Origin: an uncultured Johnsonella sp.
GTDB lineage: Bacteria; Bacillota; Clostridia; Lachnospirales; Lachnospiraceae
NCBI GenBank assembly: GCA_937927235.1
Contig: CALBCM010000035.1
Location: forward strand, 11,842 to 75,841
Direction of reading: 5' to 3'
Length of the DNA stretch: 64,000 bases
Below the pieces are notes generated by a model that was given only the letters and a program-made list of their open reading frames with translations, was not told where the DNA came from and made no database searches. Positions 53,619-63,982 of this stretch are shown here, piece after piece. The position numbers and the translations under genes are program-made. How positions within the stretch are numbered: the first letter of the stretch is position 1; the number at the start of each line of letters is the position of its first letter.

Positions 53619-53882
53619 CTAGCCCAAAGAATTTACCGCTCTTGTAAGCCTTGAAATTTTTCTTGCAGAGTTGTTTTTATGATAAACACCCTTGCCTGCT
53701 GCCTGAGCTATAATAACCTCTGCCTCATTGAGCACCTTTTTTGCACTTTCCTTATCTCCTGAAAGCACAGCTGCATCAACCTTTTTAATTGCAGTTTTAA
53801 CTCTGGATTTTATAGATTTATTTCTCGCAGCTCTTGTTTCATTTACCTTAATTCTTTTCTTAGCGGATTTAATATTAGCCAA
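53619..53882 (-). CDS. rpsT: 30S ribosomal protein S20
   Basis: 87 residues, very basic, three-helix bundle that binds 16S rRNA early in 30S assembly. MANIKSAKKRIKVNETRAARNKSIKSRVKTAIKK at the start and GVYHKNNSARKISRLTRAVNSL at the end are typical. GGAGG lies upstream of the ATG. Adjacent to and divergent from lepA; expected to be constitutive and growth-rate controlled. Confidence 0.98.
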   Translation of the reverse strand: MANIKSAKKRIKVNETRAARNKSIKSRVKTAIKKVDAAVLSGDKESAKKVLNEAEVIIAQAAGKGVYHKNNSARKISRLTRAVNSLG

Positions 53883-54221
53883 TTTATACCTCCAATATAA
53901 TCAGTGACATTTTGCCGGATATGCCGGCACCATTATATATTAGCCTATACAAAGCCCCCTTTACGCAGCCGGCAGGTCTGAGATTTTATAAAAGAGCTTA
54001 TGTATATTATAGTATTACATAGACATCAGAGTCCGGACACGGAACGGCTTGATGTAAACGCAACTGTTATTTTAGGTGATAACAGGCTGTTTGTCAATGA
54101 GTTAATTATAACTTGAGCTGGTAAAAAAATCTTAAAATTATGAATGATTGCAAGAATTCTGCTAAAATGATATGATAAAGCAGAAACAAAGCAAATTTTA
54201 AAGTTGAATAAGGGGATAATA
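53883..54221. promoter_or_regulatory. Divergent promoter region rpsT / lepA
   Basis: About 340 bases. On the minus strand the rpsT leader contains a TGCCGG/CCGGCA hairpin (about 53914-53930), perhaps an autoregulatory S20 site. On the plus strand TTGCAA (54148-54153), a 17-base spacer and TATGAT (54171-54176) form the likely lepA promoter. No gene recognised in between. Confidence 0.55.
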
Positions 54222-56030
54222 ATGTTTGACCAGGATAGAATCCGAAATTTCAGTATAATAGCACATATAGACCACGGCAAATCAACACTTGCCGATAGAA
54301 TTATAGAAATGACAGGACTTTTGACCAATAGAGAGATGCAGTCACAGGTTCTTGACAATATGGATCTTGAAAGAGAGAGAGGAATCACAATAAAAAGTCA
54401 GGCGGTAAGGACCGTCTATACTGCAAAGGACGGCAGGGAGTATATATTTAATCTTATAGACACTCCCGGACATGTGGACTTTAACTATGAGGTATCACGC
54501 TCTCTTGCAGCCTGTGACGGAGCAGTGCTGGTAGTTGATGCGGCACAGGGGATAGAAGCTCAGACACTGGCAAATGTATATCTTGCTATTGCAAATAATC
54601 TTGAGGTAATACCGGTAATAAATAAAGTGGATTTGCCAAGTGCGGACCCCGACAATGTTGCGGCGGAGATAGAAGATGTAATAGGAATAGAAGCCTCTGA
54701 TGCTCCGAGAATATCTGCAAAGATGGGAATAAATATTGAAGAAGTGCTTGAAACCATAGTAAAAAAGATTCCTGCCCCTAAGGGGAGCAGAGATAATCCG
54801 CTTCAGGCACTTATATTTGATTCACTTTATGATTCATATAAGGGAGTGATAGTTTTTGTGCGTATAAAGGAGGGAGTTGTTAAAAAAGGCACTAATATAC
54901 TCATGATGGCGACAAAGGCTTCCTATGAGGTAGTGGAGGTAGGCTATTTCGGAGCCGGAAGATTTATACAGTGCGATGAGCTCTCTCCCGGCATGGTAGG
55001 CTATATAACTGCAAGCATTAAAAATGTCAAGGACACCAGAGTGGGCGATACGGTAACTGATGCAAATCATCCGTGTAAAGCAGCACTGCCCGGCTATAAA
55101 AAGGTAACACCTATGGTCTACTGCGGACTTTACCCCTCTGACGGAGCCAAGTACAATGATTTAAGAGATGCACTTGAAAAGCTACAGCTTAATGACGCTT
55201 CCTTGTTTTATGAGCCTGAAACCTCACTTGCACTTGGATTCGGCTTTAGATGCGGCTTTCTCGGGCTGCTTCATCTAGAAATAATTCAGGAAAGACTGGA
55301 AAGGGAATATAATCTGGATTTGGTAACCACCGCTCCCGGAGTTGTGTATAAGGTTTATAAAACTGACGGAAGCTTAATAGAGCTGACCAATCCCTCAAAC
55401 CTGCCGGAGCCGAGTGAAATAGAGCATATGGAGGAGCCTGTAGTTTCAGCTGAGATTATGCTTACTAAAGAGTTTGTAGGTGCCATCATGAATCTTTGCC
55501 AGGAAAGGCGGGGAGTATATATAGGCATGGAGTATATAGAAGAAAACAGGGCTTTGCTGAAATATGATTTGCCTTTAAATGAAATAATCTATGATTTTTT
55601 TGATGTCTTAAAAAGCCGCTCAAGAGGCTATGCCTCACTTGATTATGATATAAAGGGTTATCAACCCTCAAAGCTTCAGAAGCTTGATATACTGATAAAC
55701 AAAGAAGAAGTGGATGCCCTCTCCTTTATAGTGCATGCGGATTCAGCCTATGAGAGAGGCAGAAAAATGTGTGAAAAGCTTAAAGAGGAGATTCCGAGAC
55801 ATCTCTTTGAAATACCGATACAGGCTGCCATAGGCAGCAAGGTCATTGCAAGAGAAACCGTCAGGGCGGTGAGAAAGGATGTGCTTGCCAAATGCTACGG
55901 CGGAGATATTTCACGAAAGAGAAAGCTGCTTGAGAAACAGAAAGAGGGCAAAAAACGTATGCGTCAGATAGGAAATGTTGAAATACCTCAAAAGGCATTT
56001 ATGAGTGTTTTAAAGCTTGATGACGAATAG
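54222..56030 (+). CDS. lepA: Elongation factor 4 (LepA)
   Basis: Ribosome-associated GTPase of 602 residues from ATG 54222 (AGGGG upstream; TTG 54204 rejected). GTP-binding G1 [14 protein letters not shown]2 [11 protein letters not shown]3 DTPGHVDF, G4 NKVDLP. Unique LepA C-terminal domain ending with [35 protein letters not shown]. It is followed 37 bases later by hemW, a conserved Firmicutes order. Confidence 0.98.
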   Translation: MFDQDRIRNFSIIAHIDHGKSTLADRIIEMTGLLTNREMQSQVLDNMDLERERGITIKSQAVRTVYTAKDGREYIFNLIDTPGHVDFNYEVSRSLAACDGAVLVVDAAQGIEAQTLANVYLAIANNLEVIPVINKVDLPSADPDNVAAEIEDVIGIEASDAPRISAKMGINIEEVLETIVKKIPAPKGSRDNPLQALIFDSLYDSYKGVIVFVRIKEGVVKKGTNILMMATKASYEVVEVGYFGAGRFIQCDELSPGMVGYITASIKNVKDTRVGDTVTDANHPCKAALPGYKKVTPMVYCGLYPSDGAKYNDLRDALEKLQLNDASLFYEPETSLALGFGFRCGFLGLLHLEIIQERLEREYNLDLVTTAPGVVYKVYKTDGSLIELTNPSNLPEPSEIEHMEEPVVSAEIMLTKEFVGAIMNLCQERRGVYIGMEYIEENRALLKYDLPLNEIIYDFFDVLKSRSRGYASLDYDIKGYQPSKLQKLDILINKEEVDALSFIVHADSAYERGRKMCEKLKEEIPRHLFEIPIQAAIGSKVIARETVRAVRKDVLAKCYGGDISRKRKLLEKQKEGKKRMRQIGNVEIPQKAFMSVLKLDDE

Positions 56031-56067
56031 GCAATGATTGTAAGGATTTAAGGAATTAAAAACAGCT

Positions 56068-57228
56068 ATGAATGAAAAAAAGAAACTTGAGCTATATCTG
56101 CATATTCCATTTTGTGAAAGCAAGTGTAAATACTGCGATTTTCTTTCTGCTTCGGCAGACAGCTCTGCACATAAGGCGTATGTGGATAAGCTTGTAGAAG
56201 AAATAAGAGCACAGGGCTCTAATTATAAGGGCTATCAGGTTAATACTATATTTATAGGAGGAGGCACTCCTTCTATACTTTCAGGAGTATGGGTATCAAA
56301 CCTAATGAGTGCCATTTATGAAAGCTTTGTAGTTGAAGCCTCCGCTGAAGCTACTATAGAGTGCAATCCGGGTACACTTGACGCTGAAAAGCTTTCATAT
56401 TTCAAACAATCCGGCATAAATCGAATAAGTCTTGGACTTCAGTCTGCGATTGATGAGGAGCTTGAAAGGCTGGGCAGAATACATACCTATGATAAATTTC
56501 TGGAAAGCTATCAATTAGTCAGAGAGGCAGGCTTTCATAATGTAAATATCGACCTTATGAGCGGGCTGCCCTCTCAGACTCTGGAAAGCTGGAAGACTAC
56601 TTTAAAAAATGTGGTAAGGCTTAAGCCGGAGCATATTTCAGCCTATTCACTTATAATAGAGGAGGGCACGGAATTTGCCAGAATCTATAATACAGAAGAA
56701 GGGAAAAAGCTTCTTCCAAGCGAAGCTGCAGAAAGAAAAATGTATAAAATGACAGCGGATTTTCTGCAAAAATTCGGCTATGAAAGATATGAAATCAGCA
56801 ATTATGCAAAGCCGGGTTTTCAAAGCATACATAATACAGGCTACTGGACCGGAGCCGAGTACCTGGGAATGGGACTTGGTGCTTCAAGCTATGTATTTAA
56901 ACGGCGCTTTCATGTAGAGAGAGATATAAGAAAATATATGGCAATAGATTTTGAAAATGATATTACGCCGCTTTATCAGGAGGTACAGGAGCTTACTCTT
57001 GAAGATGAAATGAGTGAATTTATGTTTTTGGGTCTTCGCATGATGAGGGGAGTTTCCGGAGAGGAGTTTCTATCAAGGTTTGATTATAATATTTATAATG
57101 TATTCGGAGAGGCAATTCAGAGAAATAAGGACCTCGGACTGCTTATAAATGACGGCTCCCATATCAGGCTTACTGCAAGAGGAATTGATTTAAGTAATAG
57201 AGTGATGAGTGATTTTATACTGAGTTAG
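56068..57228 (+). CDS. hemW: HemW-like radical SAM protein (coproporphyrinogen III oxidase family)
   Basis: 386 residues; heme chaperone-type member of the HemN family. Radical-SAM cluster motif CESKCKYCDF (CxxxCxxC, followed by the extra Cys region), GGGTPSIL, ECNPGT, GINRISLGLQS, and the C-terminal HemN_C domain with LEDEMSEFMFLGLRMMRGV. It lacks the extended N-terminus of true HemN, supporting HemW. Follows lepA. Downstream gene starts 27 bases later and may be read through from this operon. Confidence 0.9.
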   Translation: MNEKKKLELYLHIPFCESKCKYCDFLSASADSSAHKAYVDKLVEEIRAQGSNYKGYQVNTIFIGGGTPSILSGVWVSNLMSAIYESFVVEASAEATIECNPGTLDAEKLSYFKQSGINRISLGLQSAIDEELERLGRIHTYDKFLESYQLVREAGFHNVNIDLMSGLPSQTLESWKTTLKNVVRLKPEHISAYSLIIEEGTEFARIYNTEEGKKLLPSEAAERKMYKMTADFLQKFGYERYEISNYAKPGFQSIHNTGYWTGAEYLGMGLGASSYVFKRRFHVERDIRKYMAIDFENDITPLYQEVQELTLEDEMSEFMFLGLRMMRGVSGEEFLSRFDYNIYNVFGEAIQRNKDLGLLINDGSHIRLTARGIDLSNRVMSDFILS

Positions 57229-57255
57229 GAACACAACAACTTGGAGGAATCGGCA

Positions 57256-60252
57256 ATGTCAGAGAAGATAAAAGCTGAAAAAGAGTATAAATATGATGTA
57301 TTTATAAGCTACAGGCATCTGGACCCCGATGTGGACATAGCACAAAGGCTGCATAAGCTGCTTGAAACCTTTAAAATACCCAAAGAGCTGTCAAAAAAAA
57401 TAGACTGGAAGCACAGGTCATTTATAGACAGAGAGGAGCTTACTACAGGTGACCTCTCAAGTGCAATAATAGATGGTTTAAATAACTCAAGACATCTAAT
57501 AGTGATATGCTCAAAAAGGACAAAGCTTTCTCCCTGGTGTATAAAGGAAATAGAAACCTTCAAAAAAATACATGGTGATGATAAGGTACTTGCACTTTTA
57601 GTAGAGGGAGAGCCTGATGAATCCTTTCCGGCTCCGATAAAGCAGCTTCAAAATACTAAAAGGACTGAAGTAATAGATGAAGCATATTTAATTGATACAG
57701 ATTATGAACTGTTAAACAACAGACAGGCGAGTGAAATACTGGCGGCAGATGTAAGACCTCACAGGGTTAAGGCACCGGATTTTAAGGGATATGAAAATTC
57801 CAGCCGGGAAGAAATCAAAGAATTAAAAAAAGAGTCGCTTCAAATACTGAAAAAGACGGAAATTTACAGAATAGTGGCAGGAATAATAGGTATAAGCTAT
57901 GGCGATTTAAAGCAGAGAGGACGTGAAAGAAGGCTGAGGATTATGCTTGCAGCAGGGGCAACGGCTTTGGCAGCGCTCTCAGTATTTACCACCTTTATGC
58001 TCATGATGTATATGCGTGCCTTAAAATCTGAAAGGACAGCAAGGCAGCAGACTGCACTGATGATACAGAATTATGCTGACAGATCTATAGGCAGCGGTGA
58101 TAAAATCTCTGCTCTTTTAATTGCCGAAAAGGCTATGGAATACACTTCAAATAAAATGGATTCTATAGATTATATTAATGCCGAAAATTATTCCATCCTT
58201 ACAAGAGCCGTAGTAAATGAGCCTTATTCAAGCTTTGCGAAAATTGATATAGGTAGAGAAAACCCTCAGTTTGCCATCATTGAAAACGGCAAAAGATTAG
58301 CTGTAATAGGACAGGCAGGAGATATTGAGGTTTGGAATATAGAAAATGGACTGCTTGATAAAAAAATAGAATCAGACGAATTCTTTATTTCAATTACAGG
58401 TACTGAAAATTTAGATGAAATTATAGGATTTACGGTAGACAGAAAAATAATAAAATTTAATATTTCAGACTTTACGCAGCAAGAAATAGGAAGCTCTAAG
58501 GATGCTGTATATGCAGAAACTGCATTAACGAAAAACGGAAGATATTTGATTGGAATTATTAATTATTTAGATGAAAATCGTATAGATATATGGGATATGG
58601 AAAAAAAAGAAATTACCTATACAAAAAAGTTTTACTCAGATAACAATTTGGTACGTGCGGCATATTCAGATGACAACAATTATATGGGTTATATTTTGGA
58701 GGACGGCTCAATCACAGTACTCAAGCTTGACTCAGCTGAAGAAAAGCAGATTGTGCCCGCGGGGGATTCTGAAACAAGTCGTCTGAAAAATCTGGTTTAT
58801 AATGAAAAGGGTGATAAGCTTTATTATACCTCCGGAACAAAGCTGTATGAAGTCGACTGTGAGAACACTTCCAATACTAAAAGCTATGAGCTGGATTTTT
58901 ATGCAGGAAGCCTGAAATATAGTGACGGTTTATTATATATAGAGAACAGAGCAAGTTCAAAAATTGGTATTACCCTGTTTAGTATTGATTCCGGTGAGGA
59001 GCTGACAACACTCAGAGGGAAATATGGGAGTTTAAATAATTTTGCTATAAATCCTGTAGAGCAGGAAGTGGTCGGTGCGTGGTCTGACGGCAGCATAAGC
59101 GTATGGAAAAATATAGCTTTTGATAAAGCTGCTGATAATGAAATCTATAAGTATGTTGACAATCTGAACAGCTCAATGGCTGCAAGGCTCAGATTCACCG
59201 GAGATGGAAGGTATTTAATAAATTCAAATATTGACGGAACTATAGCGCTGGTAAGCACTCAGGGCAATTTGGAATATGAGGAGCTTAAGGGAGAGCTTAT
59301 GACTCAGAGCAGGAATTATAGATATGCTCTGATTAAGGATGAGCTTAAATTATCAATATACGATACCTTAGAAAAGGCTGAAATTGCCTCCGTTACTATG
59401 CCTGAGGAGCTTAACCTGTTTTATACAATATATGCGGTTTCAAGTGATGCCGCAATAATTGCTGTAAGTGATTTTAAAACTTTAGGAGTACTGTTTGTAG
59501 ATGCTCAGAGCAAAGAGGTAATCTCAGAAAGCAGGGCGGTAGATTTTGATATTGATGAATTTACTTCAGTCAGTGATATTAAATTTTCTAAAGATAATAA
59601 ATACGCATATATAGCTTATTCAAACGGTGAATTTGCCAAGGTGGCTATTTATGACGGCAGTAAGGTACAGGATTATGAGGGGGTAGATTCAAGCATCAAC
59701 TCAGCTGTCTTAAGCGAGGATGACAGATGGTTGGCTATAAATACAGCTGATAAAAATGCAGTCATTATAAATTCTGAAACTGGTGAAGCCAAGCATAAAA
59801 TAGATGGTGAAGCCTACGCTTTAAGTGAAAATTCGGGCAGGCTTGAAGTGATAGGGACACTTAATGATGATATATTCAGCTGGACTCAGGAAGATGGTGA
59901 AAAAATTACTTCAACTAATAATTTAAGACAGGGGCTGTCAAATCGCAGCTTAAATTATAATTCCATATCTCCTGATAAAAAATATATGCTTACCAGTATT
60001 TCAAGCGGAGATACGGTACTGACCGATGTAAAGACCGGAGTATTCATAAAAAAGTTTTCAGGAGAAAGAAAGTCATTTGGAAAGGCATTTTTTGCCGGGG
60101 ATTCATCAAATATAATTTATACCTCTGCTAAAGGGATGTCAAGGCTTGAAAAGCTTTATAATATTGGAGAGCTTGAAAGCAAGGCTCAGGACATACTTAA
60201 GGGGCGCAGGCTTTCAGATGAAGAGCTTGAAAAAATAGGAAAATCAAAATAA
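57256..60252 (+). CDS. TIR-domain / transmembrane / beta-propeller protein
   Basis: 998 residues from ATG 57256 (GGAGG upstream; TTG 57241 rejected). Residues about 11-150 are a TIR domain: YKYDVFISYRHLDPD, FIDREELTTGDLSSAIIDGLNNSRHLIVICS, then SPWCIKEIE, whose E98 sits where TIR NADases keep their catalytic Glu. A helical linker follows. Residues about 229-252 are one transmembrane helix. Residues 258-310 form a helical segment (ARQQTALMIQNYADRS...SALLIAEKAME) like those before WD40 arrays. The rest to 998 is a degenerate beta-propeller (repeats with GRYLI, DIWDM, SDGSISVWKN, GDGRYLINSNIDGTI). Predicted plan: outer propeller senses something, inner TIR cuts NAD+. It is 30 bases upstream of the RyR protein. 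The propeller face location is inferred by topology. Confidence 0.85.
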   Translation: MSEKIKAEKEYKYDVFISYRHLDPDVDIAQRLHKLLETFKIPKELSKKIDWKHRSFIDREELTTGDLSSAIIDGLNNSRHLIVICSKRTKLSPWCIKEIETFKKIHGDDKVLALLVEGEPDESFPAPIKQLQNTKRTEVIDEAYLIDTDYELLNNRQASEILAADVRPHRVKAPDFKGYENSSREEIKELKKESLQILKKTEIYRIVAGIIGISYGDLKQRGRERRLRIMLAAGATALAALSVFTTFMLMMYMRALKSERTARQQTALMIQNYADRSIGSGDKISALLIAEKAMEYTSNKMDSIDYINAENYSILTRAVVNEPYSSFAKIDIGRENPQFAIIENGKRLAVIGQAGDIEVWNIENGLLDKKIESDEFFISITGTENLDEIIGFTVDRKIIKFNISDFTQQEIGSSKDAVYAETALTKNGRYLIGIINYLDENRIDIWDMEKKEITYTKKFYSDNNLVRAAYSDDNNYMGYILEDGSITVLKLDSAEEKQIVPAGDSETSRLKNLVYNEKGDKLYYTSGTKLYEVDCENTSNTKSYELDFYAGSLKYSDGLLYIENRASSKIGITLFSIDSGEELTTLRGKYGSLNNFAINPVEQEVVGAWSDGSISVWKNIAFDKAADNEIYKYVDNLNSSMAARLRFTGDGRYLINSNIDGTIALVSTQGNLEYEELKGELMTQSRNYRYALIKDELKLSIYDTLEKAEIASVTMPEELNLFYTIYAVSSDAAIIAVSDFKTLGVLFVDAQSKEVISESRAVDFDIDEFTSVSDIKFSKDNKYAYIAYSNGEFAKVAIYDGSKVQDYEGVDSSINSAVLSEDDRWLAINTADKNAVIINSETGEAKHKIDGEAYALSENSGRLEVIGTLNDDIFSWTQEDGEKITSTNNLRQGLSNRSLNYNSISPDKKYMLTSISSGDTVLTDVKTGVFIKKFSGERKSFGKAFFAGDSSNIIYTSAKGMSRLEKLYNIGELESKAQDILKGRRLSDEELEKIGKSK

Positions 60253-60282
60253 TTCGCTGCTGATGAACGGGTAAAATAATTT

Positions 60283-62145
60283 ATGAAAAGAAGAATGCTG
60301 GATTTTTTTATAAGATTCAAGAATGAGATAATGACCCTCTGTATATTTATAGGAGGAATTTGCGGCACCCTGGGCTCCTATTTGTATTATAAATCAATTC
60401 TTTCAGGCTACAGACTGATATTTGCAGTTGTCTACAGCACAATTAAGCTTTTTATCTTTACTCCGGTAATACCTCTTGATGCAGATTATTCAGTGTGGTT
60501 TGAGCTGGGAAAATGGCTTGCTCCGCTTGGAACCTTAATAGGCTTGTTTTCAATTTTTGAAAGTTTATTTTATAGAGTCCGGCAGGTGCTTGCAGCCTAT
60601 GGTGCACAGAATTATATAGTTTTCGGAAACGACGAGGAGGCAAGAAAACTAATCAGCAATATAATTAAAGAGGACAGTCAGGCAACAGGCTGCCTGGTAG
60701 TTGATTCTCCTGAATTTATAAAAGCGGAGGAGGAGCTGATAAAAATCGGGGTAAAAACTGAGTGTATCAATTTTGAAGCTGAAAATTGTTCGGCAAAAAA
60801 TGGGTTTAAAAATTCTGTATTATATGAAAAATTAAAAGCATTAAAGCTAAAAAAGACAAAATATATTATTTTTTTTGATTCCGATATGGAAAATTATGGC
60901 AGACTGAAATCTCTGCTGAAATATCTGCCTGAAAGAAAGAGCAGCTATAAAATTCTCATGAGATATGAAACCAATGAGATTAAGGAAATTATTGAGGCTG
61001 ATATTGATGAAGCAGAGGGAATAGATGTGGATTTTTTTAATCTTGAGGAGAGGATAGCACAGGAGCTTCTTCAAAAAAGCTGCTGCCCCTGTAAAAAGAA
61101 AATAAATATTGATTTATCCGATATTAAAGGTCAAAGCTCTGAAAATCCGATTCAGGCTCTGAGCTCTTGTCTTGGGCAAATGCATATACTTATAATAGGA
61201 TTTGGAAGGCTGGGCAGAGCAGTGCTGACTGAAAGCCTTAATATAATGGTGGTAAATCCCGACAAAAGAATCAGAATAACGATAGCGGACAAGAATATAG
61301 ATGAAAAATTTTCTGATTATATTGCCGATTATAGACAAATCTATCAAATGGCAGAAATAGAGCTTATCAGTGAAAATGTGCTGCATAGAGATTTTTATAA
61401 GGAAATTATAAAGGTTAATTCAAAAAATGAAATTAATAATATTATTTTTACCTTTGATAATTATAAAAATGTTATTATTGTTTTAAACAGGCTTAAGGGA
61501 ATACTTCCTGATACCGATATAGCTATAAGGGTGACAAGACTGAAAAATGCCGAGATATTTGCTGAAAGGCTGAGAGAATATTATCATAATATAACACTTT
61601 TTGGTGAAGACAGCCAGGTACTTGGAAAGAGCTTTGTCATTGAAAATGAAACCAAACGAAAAGCTATAGACTTTAACTATAATTATAATATGACTGCCGC
61701 AAAAATAATGGGCTATGAGCTGCCGGAGGATTCGGCTGTAACTATGTGGGAAAGGCTTAATACAGTTAAAAAGGAATCCTCTATTAAACAGATATTCCAT
61801 AATTCCACGAAGCATAAGCTTATACAGCTTTTTATTGAAGCGGAAATTTTATCCGGCAGTCTTAATGCAGCTCAGGTGCTTGAGAGCTGGGAGGAGCTGC
61901 TTAAAAATAAAAATATAGAGGAGCAGATTAATCTTATAGAAAATGAGCCGGTAATGAATTATTTTGCGGCACTTGAGCATAGGAGATGGTGCAATTTTTA
62001 TTTTCTCAGGAATTTTTCATATGGTGCAGAAAAAGATGAAAGGGCATTAAAGCATGACTGCCTTATTACTGACTGGGACAGGTTTTTAAAATCCTCAAAG
62101 CGCAATACCGTAATCTATGATTTTATCGCTGTGCTGAATAAATAA
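60283..62145 (+). CDS. Membrane protein with two TrkA-N-like Rossmann domains and C-terminal RyR domain
   Basis: 620 residues. N-terminal hydrophobic helices about 15-38, 44-62 and 75-95, with FELGKWLAPLGTLIGLFSIFE as in TrkA/ion-channel-like proteins. A first nucleotide-binding-type region (about 108-240; QNYIVFGNDEEARKLI) and a second, clearer Rossmann fold (about 300-420) with IIGFGRLGRAV (G306-G311). At about 562-600, FAALEHRRWCNFYFLRNFSYGAEKDER...HDCLITDW matches the RyR domain known from ryanodine receptors and bacterial nucleotide-linked systems. Start at ATG 60283, weak ribosome site, 30 bases after the TIR gene, same strand. Together they look like a two-gene module: enzyme plus membrane sensor/effector. 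Ligand unknown. Confidence 0.82.
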   Translation: MKRRMLDFFIRFKNEIMTLCIFIGGICGTLGSYLYYKSILSGYRLIFAVVYSTIKLFIFTPVIPLDADYSVWFELGKWLAPLGTLIGLFSIFESLFYRVRQVLAAYGAQNYIVFGNDEEARKLISNIIKEDSQATGCLVVDSPEFIKAEEELIKIGVKTECINFEAENCSAKNGFKNSVLYEKLKALKLKKTKYIIFFDSDMENYGRLKSLLKYLPERKSSYKILMRYETNEIKEIIEADIDEAEGIDVDFFNLEERIAQELLQKSCCPCKKKINIDLSDIKGQSSENPIQALSSCLGQMHILIIGFGRLGRAVLTESLNIMVVNPDKRIRITIADKNIDEKFSDYIADYRQIYQMAEIELISENVLHRDFYKEIIKVNSKNEINNIIFTFDNYKNVIIVLNRLKGILPDTDIAIRVTRLKNAEIFAERLREYYHNITLFGEDSQVLGKSFVIENETKRKAIDFNYNYNMTAAKIMGYELPEDSAVTMWERLNTVKKESSIKQIFHNSTKHKLIQLFIEAEILSGSLNAAQVLESWEELLKNKNIEEQINLIENEPVMNYFAALEHRRWCNFYFLRNFSYGAEKDERALKHDCLITDWDRFLKSSKRNTVIYDFIAVLNK

Positions 62146-62292
62146 GAATATTGCTCTCCCGTTTTACAGGTAGGGACTTTACTTTAGGCATTGTTTATTA
62201 AATATGTAAGAAAATTATATGGATTTAGTATTGTATAATAGCTGTAAAATATAACAAGAATAGCCTATAATAAATAATATCCATCAAAAATA

Positions 62293-62404
62293 TGGACATT
62301 TCTGTTTTACAGGTGCTATAATAGGCGAAAATGCTTATTTATTTGCTACCTTAAACAGATAAATAAGTAAATAAAACAGCTTCCGGCTTTAAAGAGACCG
62401 GAAA
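62293..62404 (+). promoter_or_regulatory. Promoter and leader of the C69 dipeptidase gene
   Basis: -35-like TGGACA (62293-62298), 18-base spacer and extended -10 TGCTATAAT (62314-62322). The leader holds TTCCGG...CCGGAA (about 62381-62402), a hairpin that ends right before AAGGAGG. GTTTTACAGGT occurs twice in the gap (about 62161 and 62304). The gap from 62146 to 62419 has no gene. Confidence 0.6.
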
Positions 62405-62419
62405 AAGGAGGACAAAGTT

Positions 62420-63907
62420 ATGGCGTGTACTACTATTTTAGTAGGAAAAAAGGCAAGTTTTGATGGCTCCACTATGGTCGCAAGGAACCATGATTCACCC
62501 TCAGGGGTTTTTACATCTAAAAAATTTACCGTAGTGCAGCCTGAGAAGCAGCCGAGGCATTACCGCTCAGTGCTTTCTCATGTAGAAATAGAGCTGCCTG
62601 ATAATCCGCTTCGCTTTACCGCACTGCCGAATGCTCTTAAAAATGAAGGCATTTGGGATACGGCAGGAGTAAACTCTGAGCATATCTCTATGACGGCAAC
62701 AGAAACCATCACCAGCAATGAGAGAGTCCTGGCAGCTGACCCCTTAGTAAAATTTATACCTGCAAAGGACGGCAAGCCGGAGCAGGCAGGCGGAATAGGG
62801 GAAGAGGATATGGTAACCATAGTGCTTCCTTATATTCACAGTGCAAGAGAGGGCGTAGAAAGACTGGGAGCACTGCTTGAAAAATATGGAACCTATGAGA
62901 TGAACGGCATCGCTTTTCAGGATATTGATGAAATCTGGTGGCTTGAAACTATAGGCGGGCATCACTGGATAGCCAAGAAAGTGCCTGATAATGCCTATGT
63001 AGTAATGCCTAATCAGCTGGGAATTGACAGCTTCGATTTGGAAGATGCCTTTACAAATAAAAAAGAGCATCTTTGCTCCGCCGATTTAAGAGAGTTTATT
63101 AAGGATAATTATCTCAACCTTTCCTTTGGCGAAAAATTCAATCCCAGAGAGGCTTTTGGAAGTCACTCCGATGCAGACCATGTTTATAATACCCCGAGAG
63201 CCTGGTTTATGGGAAGATACTTAAATCCTAAGACCTATAAATGGGACGGAGAAAGTGCCGATTACCGCCCTGATTCCGACGATATCCCCTGGAGCTTCGT
63301 GCCTGAGAAAAAGGTAACTGTTGAAGATGTGAAGTATGTACTGTCTGCATATTTCCAAGGCACTCCTTATAATTGCTACGGAAGACACGGAGACCTCAGT
63401 GAAAAGGGAAAATTCCGTCCAATCGGCATTAACCGCAACAGCGTGCTTGAGATGACCCAGCTGCGTCCTTATACCGCACCTGAGTTTTGTGCCGTTGAAT
63501 GGCTTGCTTTCGGCTCAAATGCTTTTAATGCCTTTGTGCCCTTTTATGCAAATATAGAAAGCACTCCGGAATATTTTGCAAATACTACCGAGCTGGTTAC
63601 TACAGATAATTTTTACTGGGCTAACCGTATAGCAGGAGCTTTGGCAGATGCTCAATTCGGTCTGTGCAGCTCACATATAGAGCGCTATCAGGCAAGTCTG
63701 CCCATAGAGGCTTATCAGGTAATCCGTGAATATGATAAAAAGCTTGCGGATAAAGTTTCAGATAAAAAGGCTGCTATAAAATTAATGGAAGAGGCTAATG
63801 AGAAAATAGCGGACATCGCTAAAAAACAAACCTATGAGCTTCTTAATAATGTATTATATGAAGTGAGCTGTGCGATGAAAAACGGATTTTCAAGGTCTGA
63901 TGCTTAG
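62420..63907 (+). CDS. C69-family dipeptidase
   Basis: 495 residues, N-terminal-nucleophile-type peptidase (PepD-like). Starts MACTTILVGKKASFDGSTMVARNHDS; Cys3 is the expected nucleophile, exposed by removal of a very short N-terminal segment. Other blocks: GVNSEHISMTATETI, EEDMVTIVLPYIHSAREGVERLG, EIWWLETIGGHHWIAKKVPD, PRAWFMGRYLNP and CAVEWLAFGSNAFNAFVPFYANI. Cytosolic (no signal peptide). Hydrolyses dipeptides of varied sequence, useful in amino-acid fermentation. Own promoter and terminator. Confidence 0.93.
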   Translation: MACTTILVGKKASFDGSTMVARNHDSPSGVFTSKKFTVVQPEKQPRHYRSVLSHVEIELPDNPLRFTALPNALKNEGIWDTAGVNSEHISMTATETITSNERVLAADPLVKFIPAKDGKPEQAGGIGEEDMVTIVLPYIHSAREGVERLGALLEKYGTYEMNGIAFQDIDEIWWLETIGGHHWIAKKVPDNAYVVMPNQLGIDSFDLEDAFTNKKEHLCSADLREFIKDNYLNLSFGEKFNPREAFGSHSDADHVYNTPRAWFMGRYLNPKTYKWDGESADYRPDSDDIPWSFVPEKKVTVEDVKYVLSAYFQGTPYNCYGRHGDLSEKGKFRPIGINRNSVLEMTQLRPYTAPEFCAVEWLAFGSNAFNAFVPFYANIESTPEYFANTTELVTTDNFYWANRIAGALADAQFGLCSSHIERYQASLPIEAYQVIREYDKKLADKVSDKKAAIKLMEEANEKIADIAKKQTYELLNNVLYEVSCAMKNGFSRSDA

Positions 63908-63957
63908 GTGCTTAGGGAAAGAGTAAAATAATCATTGGCAAAAACATAAAATAAAAG

Positions 63958-63982
63958 GGAAGTGGCAAAATAACCGCTTCCC
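63958..63982 (+). terminator. Hairpin after the dipeptidase gene
   Basis: GGGAAGTGG (63958-63966) pairs with CCGCTTCCC (63974-63982) with one G-U pair; an A-rich stretch precedes it and no long T run follows within the window, so it may be bidirectional. Confidence 0.6.

Noticed and set aside
57256..62145. Canonical Thoeris system
   Set aside because: There is a TIR protein and a Rossmann-containing partner, but no SIR2-SLOG ThsA effector; the partner has TrkA-N and RyR domains instead.
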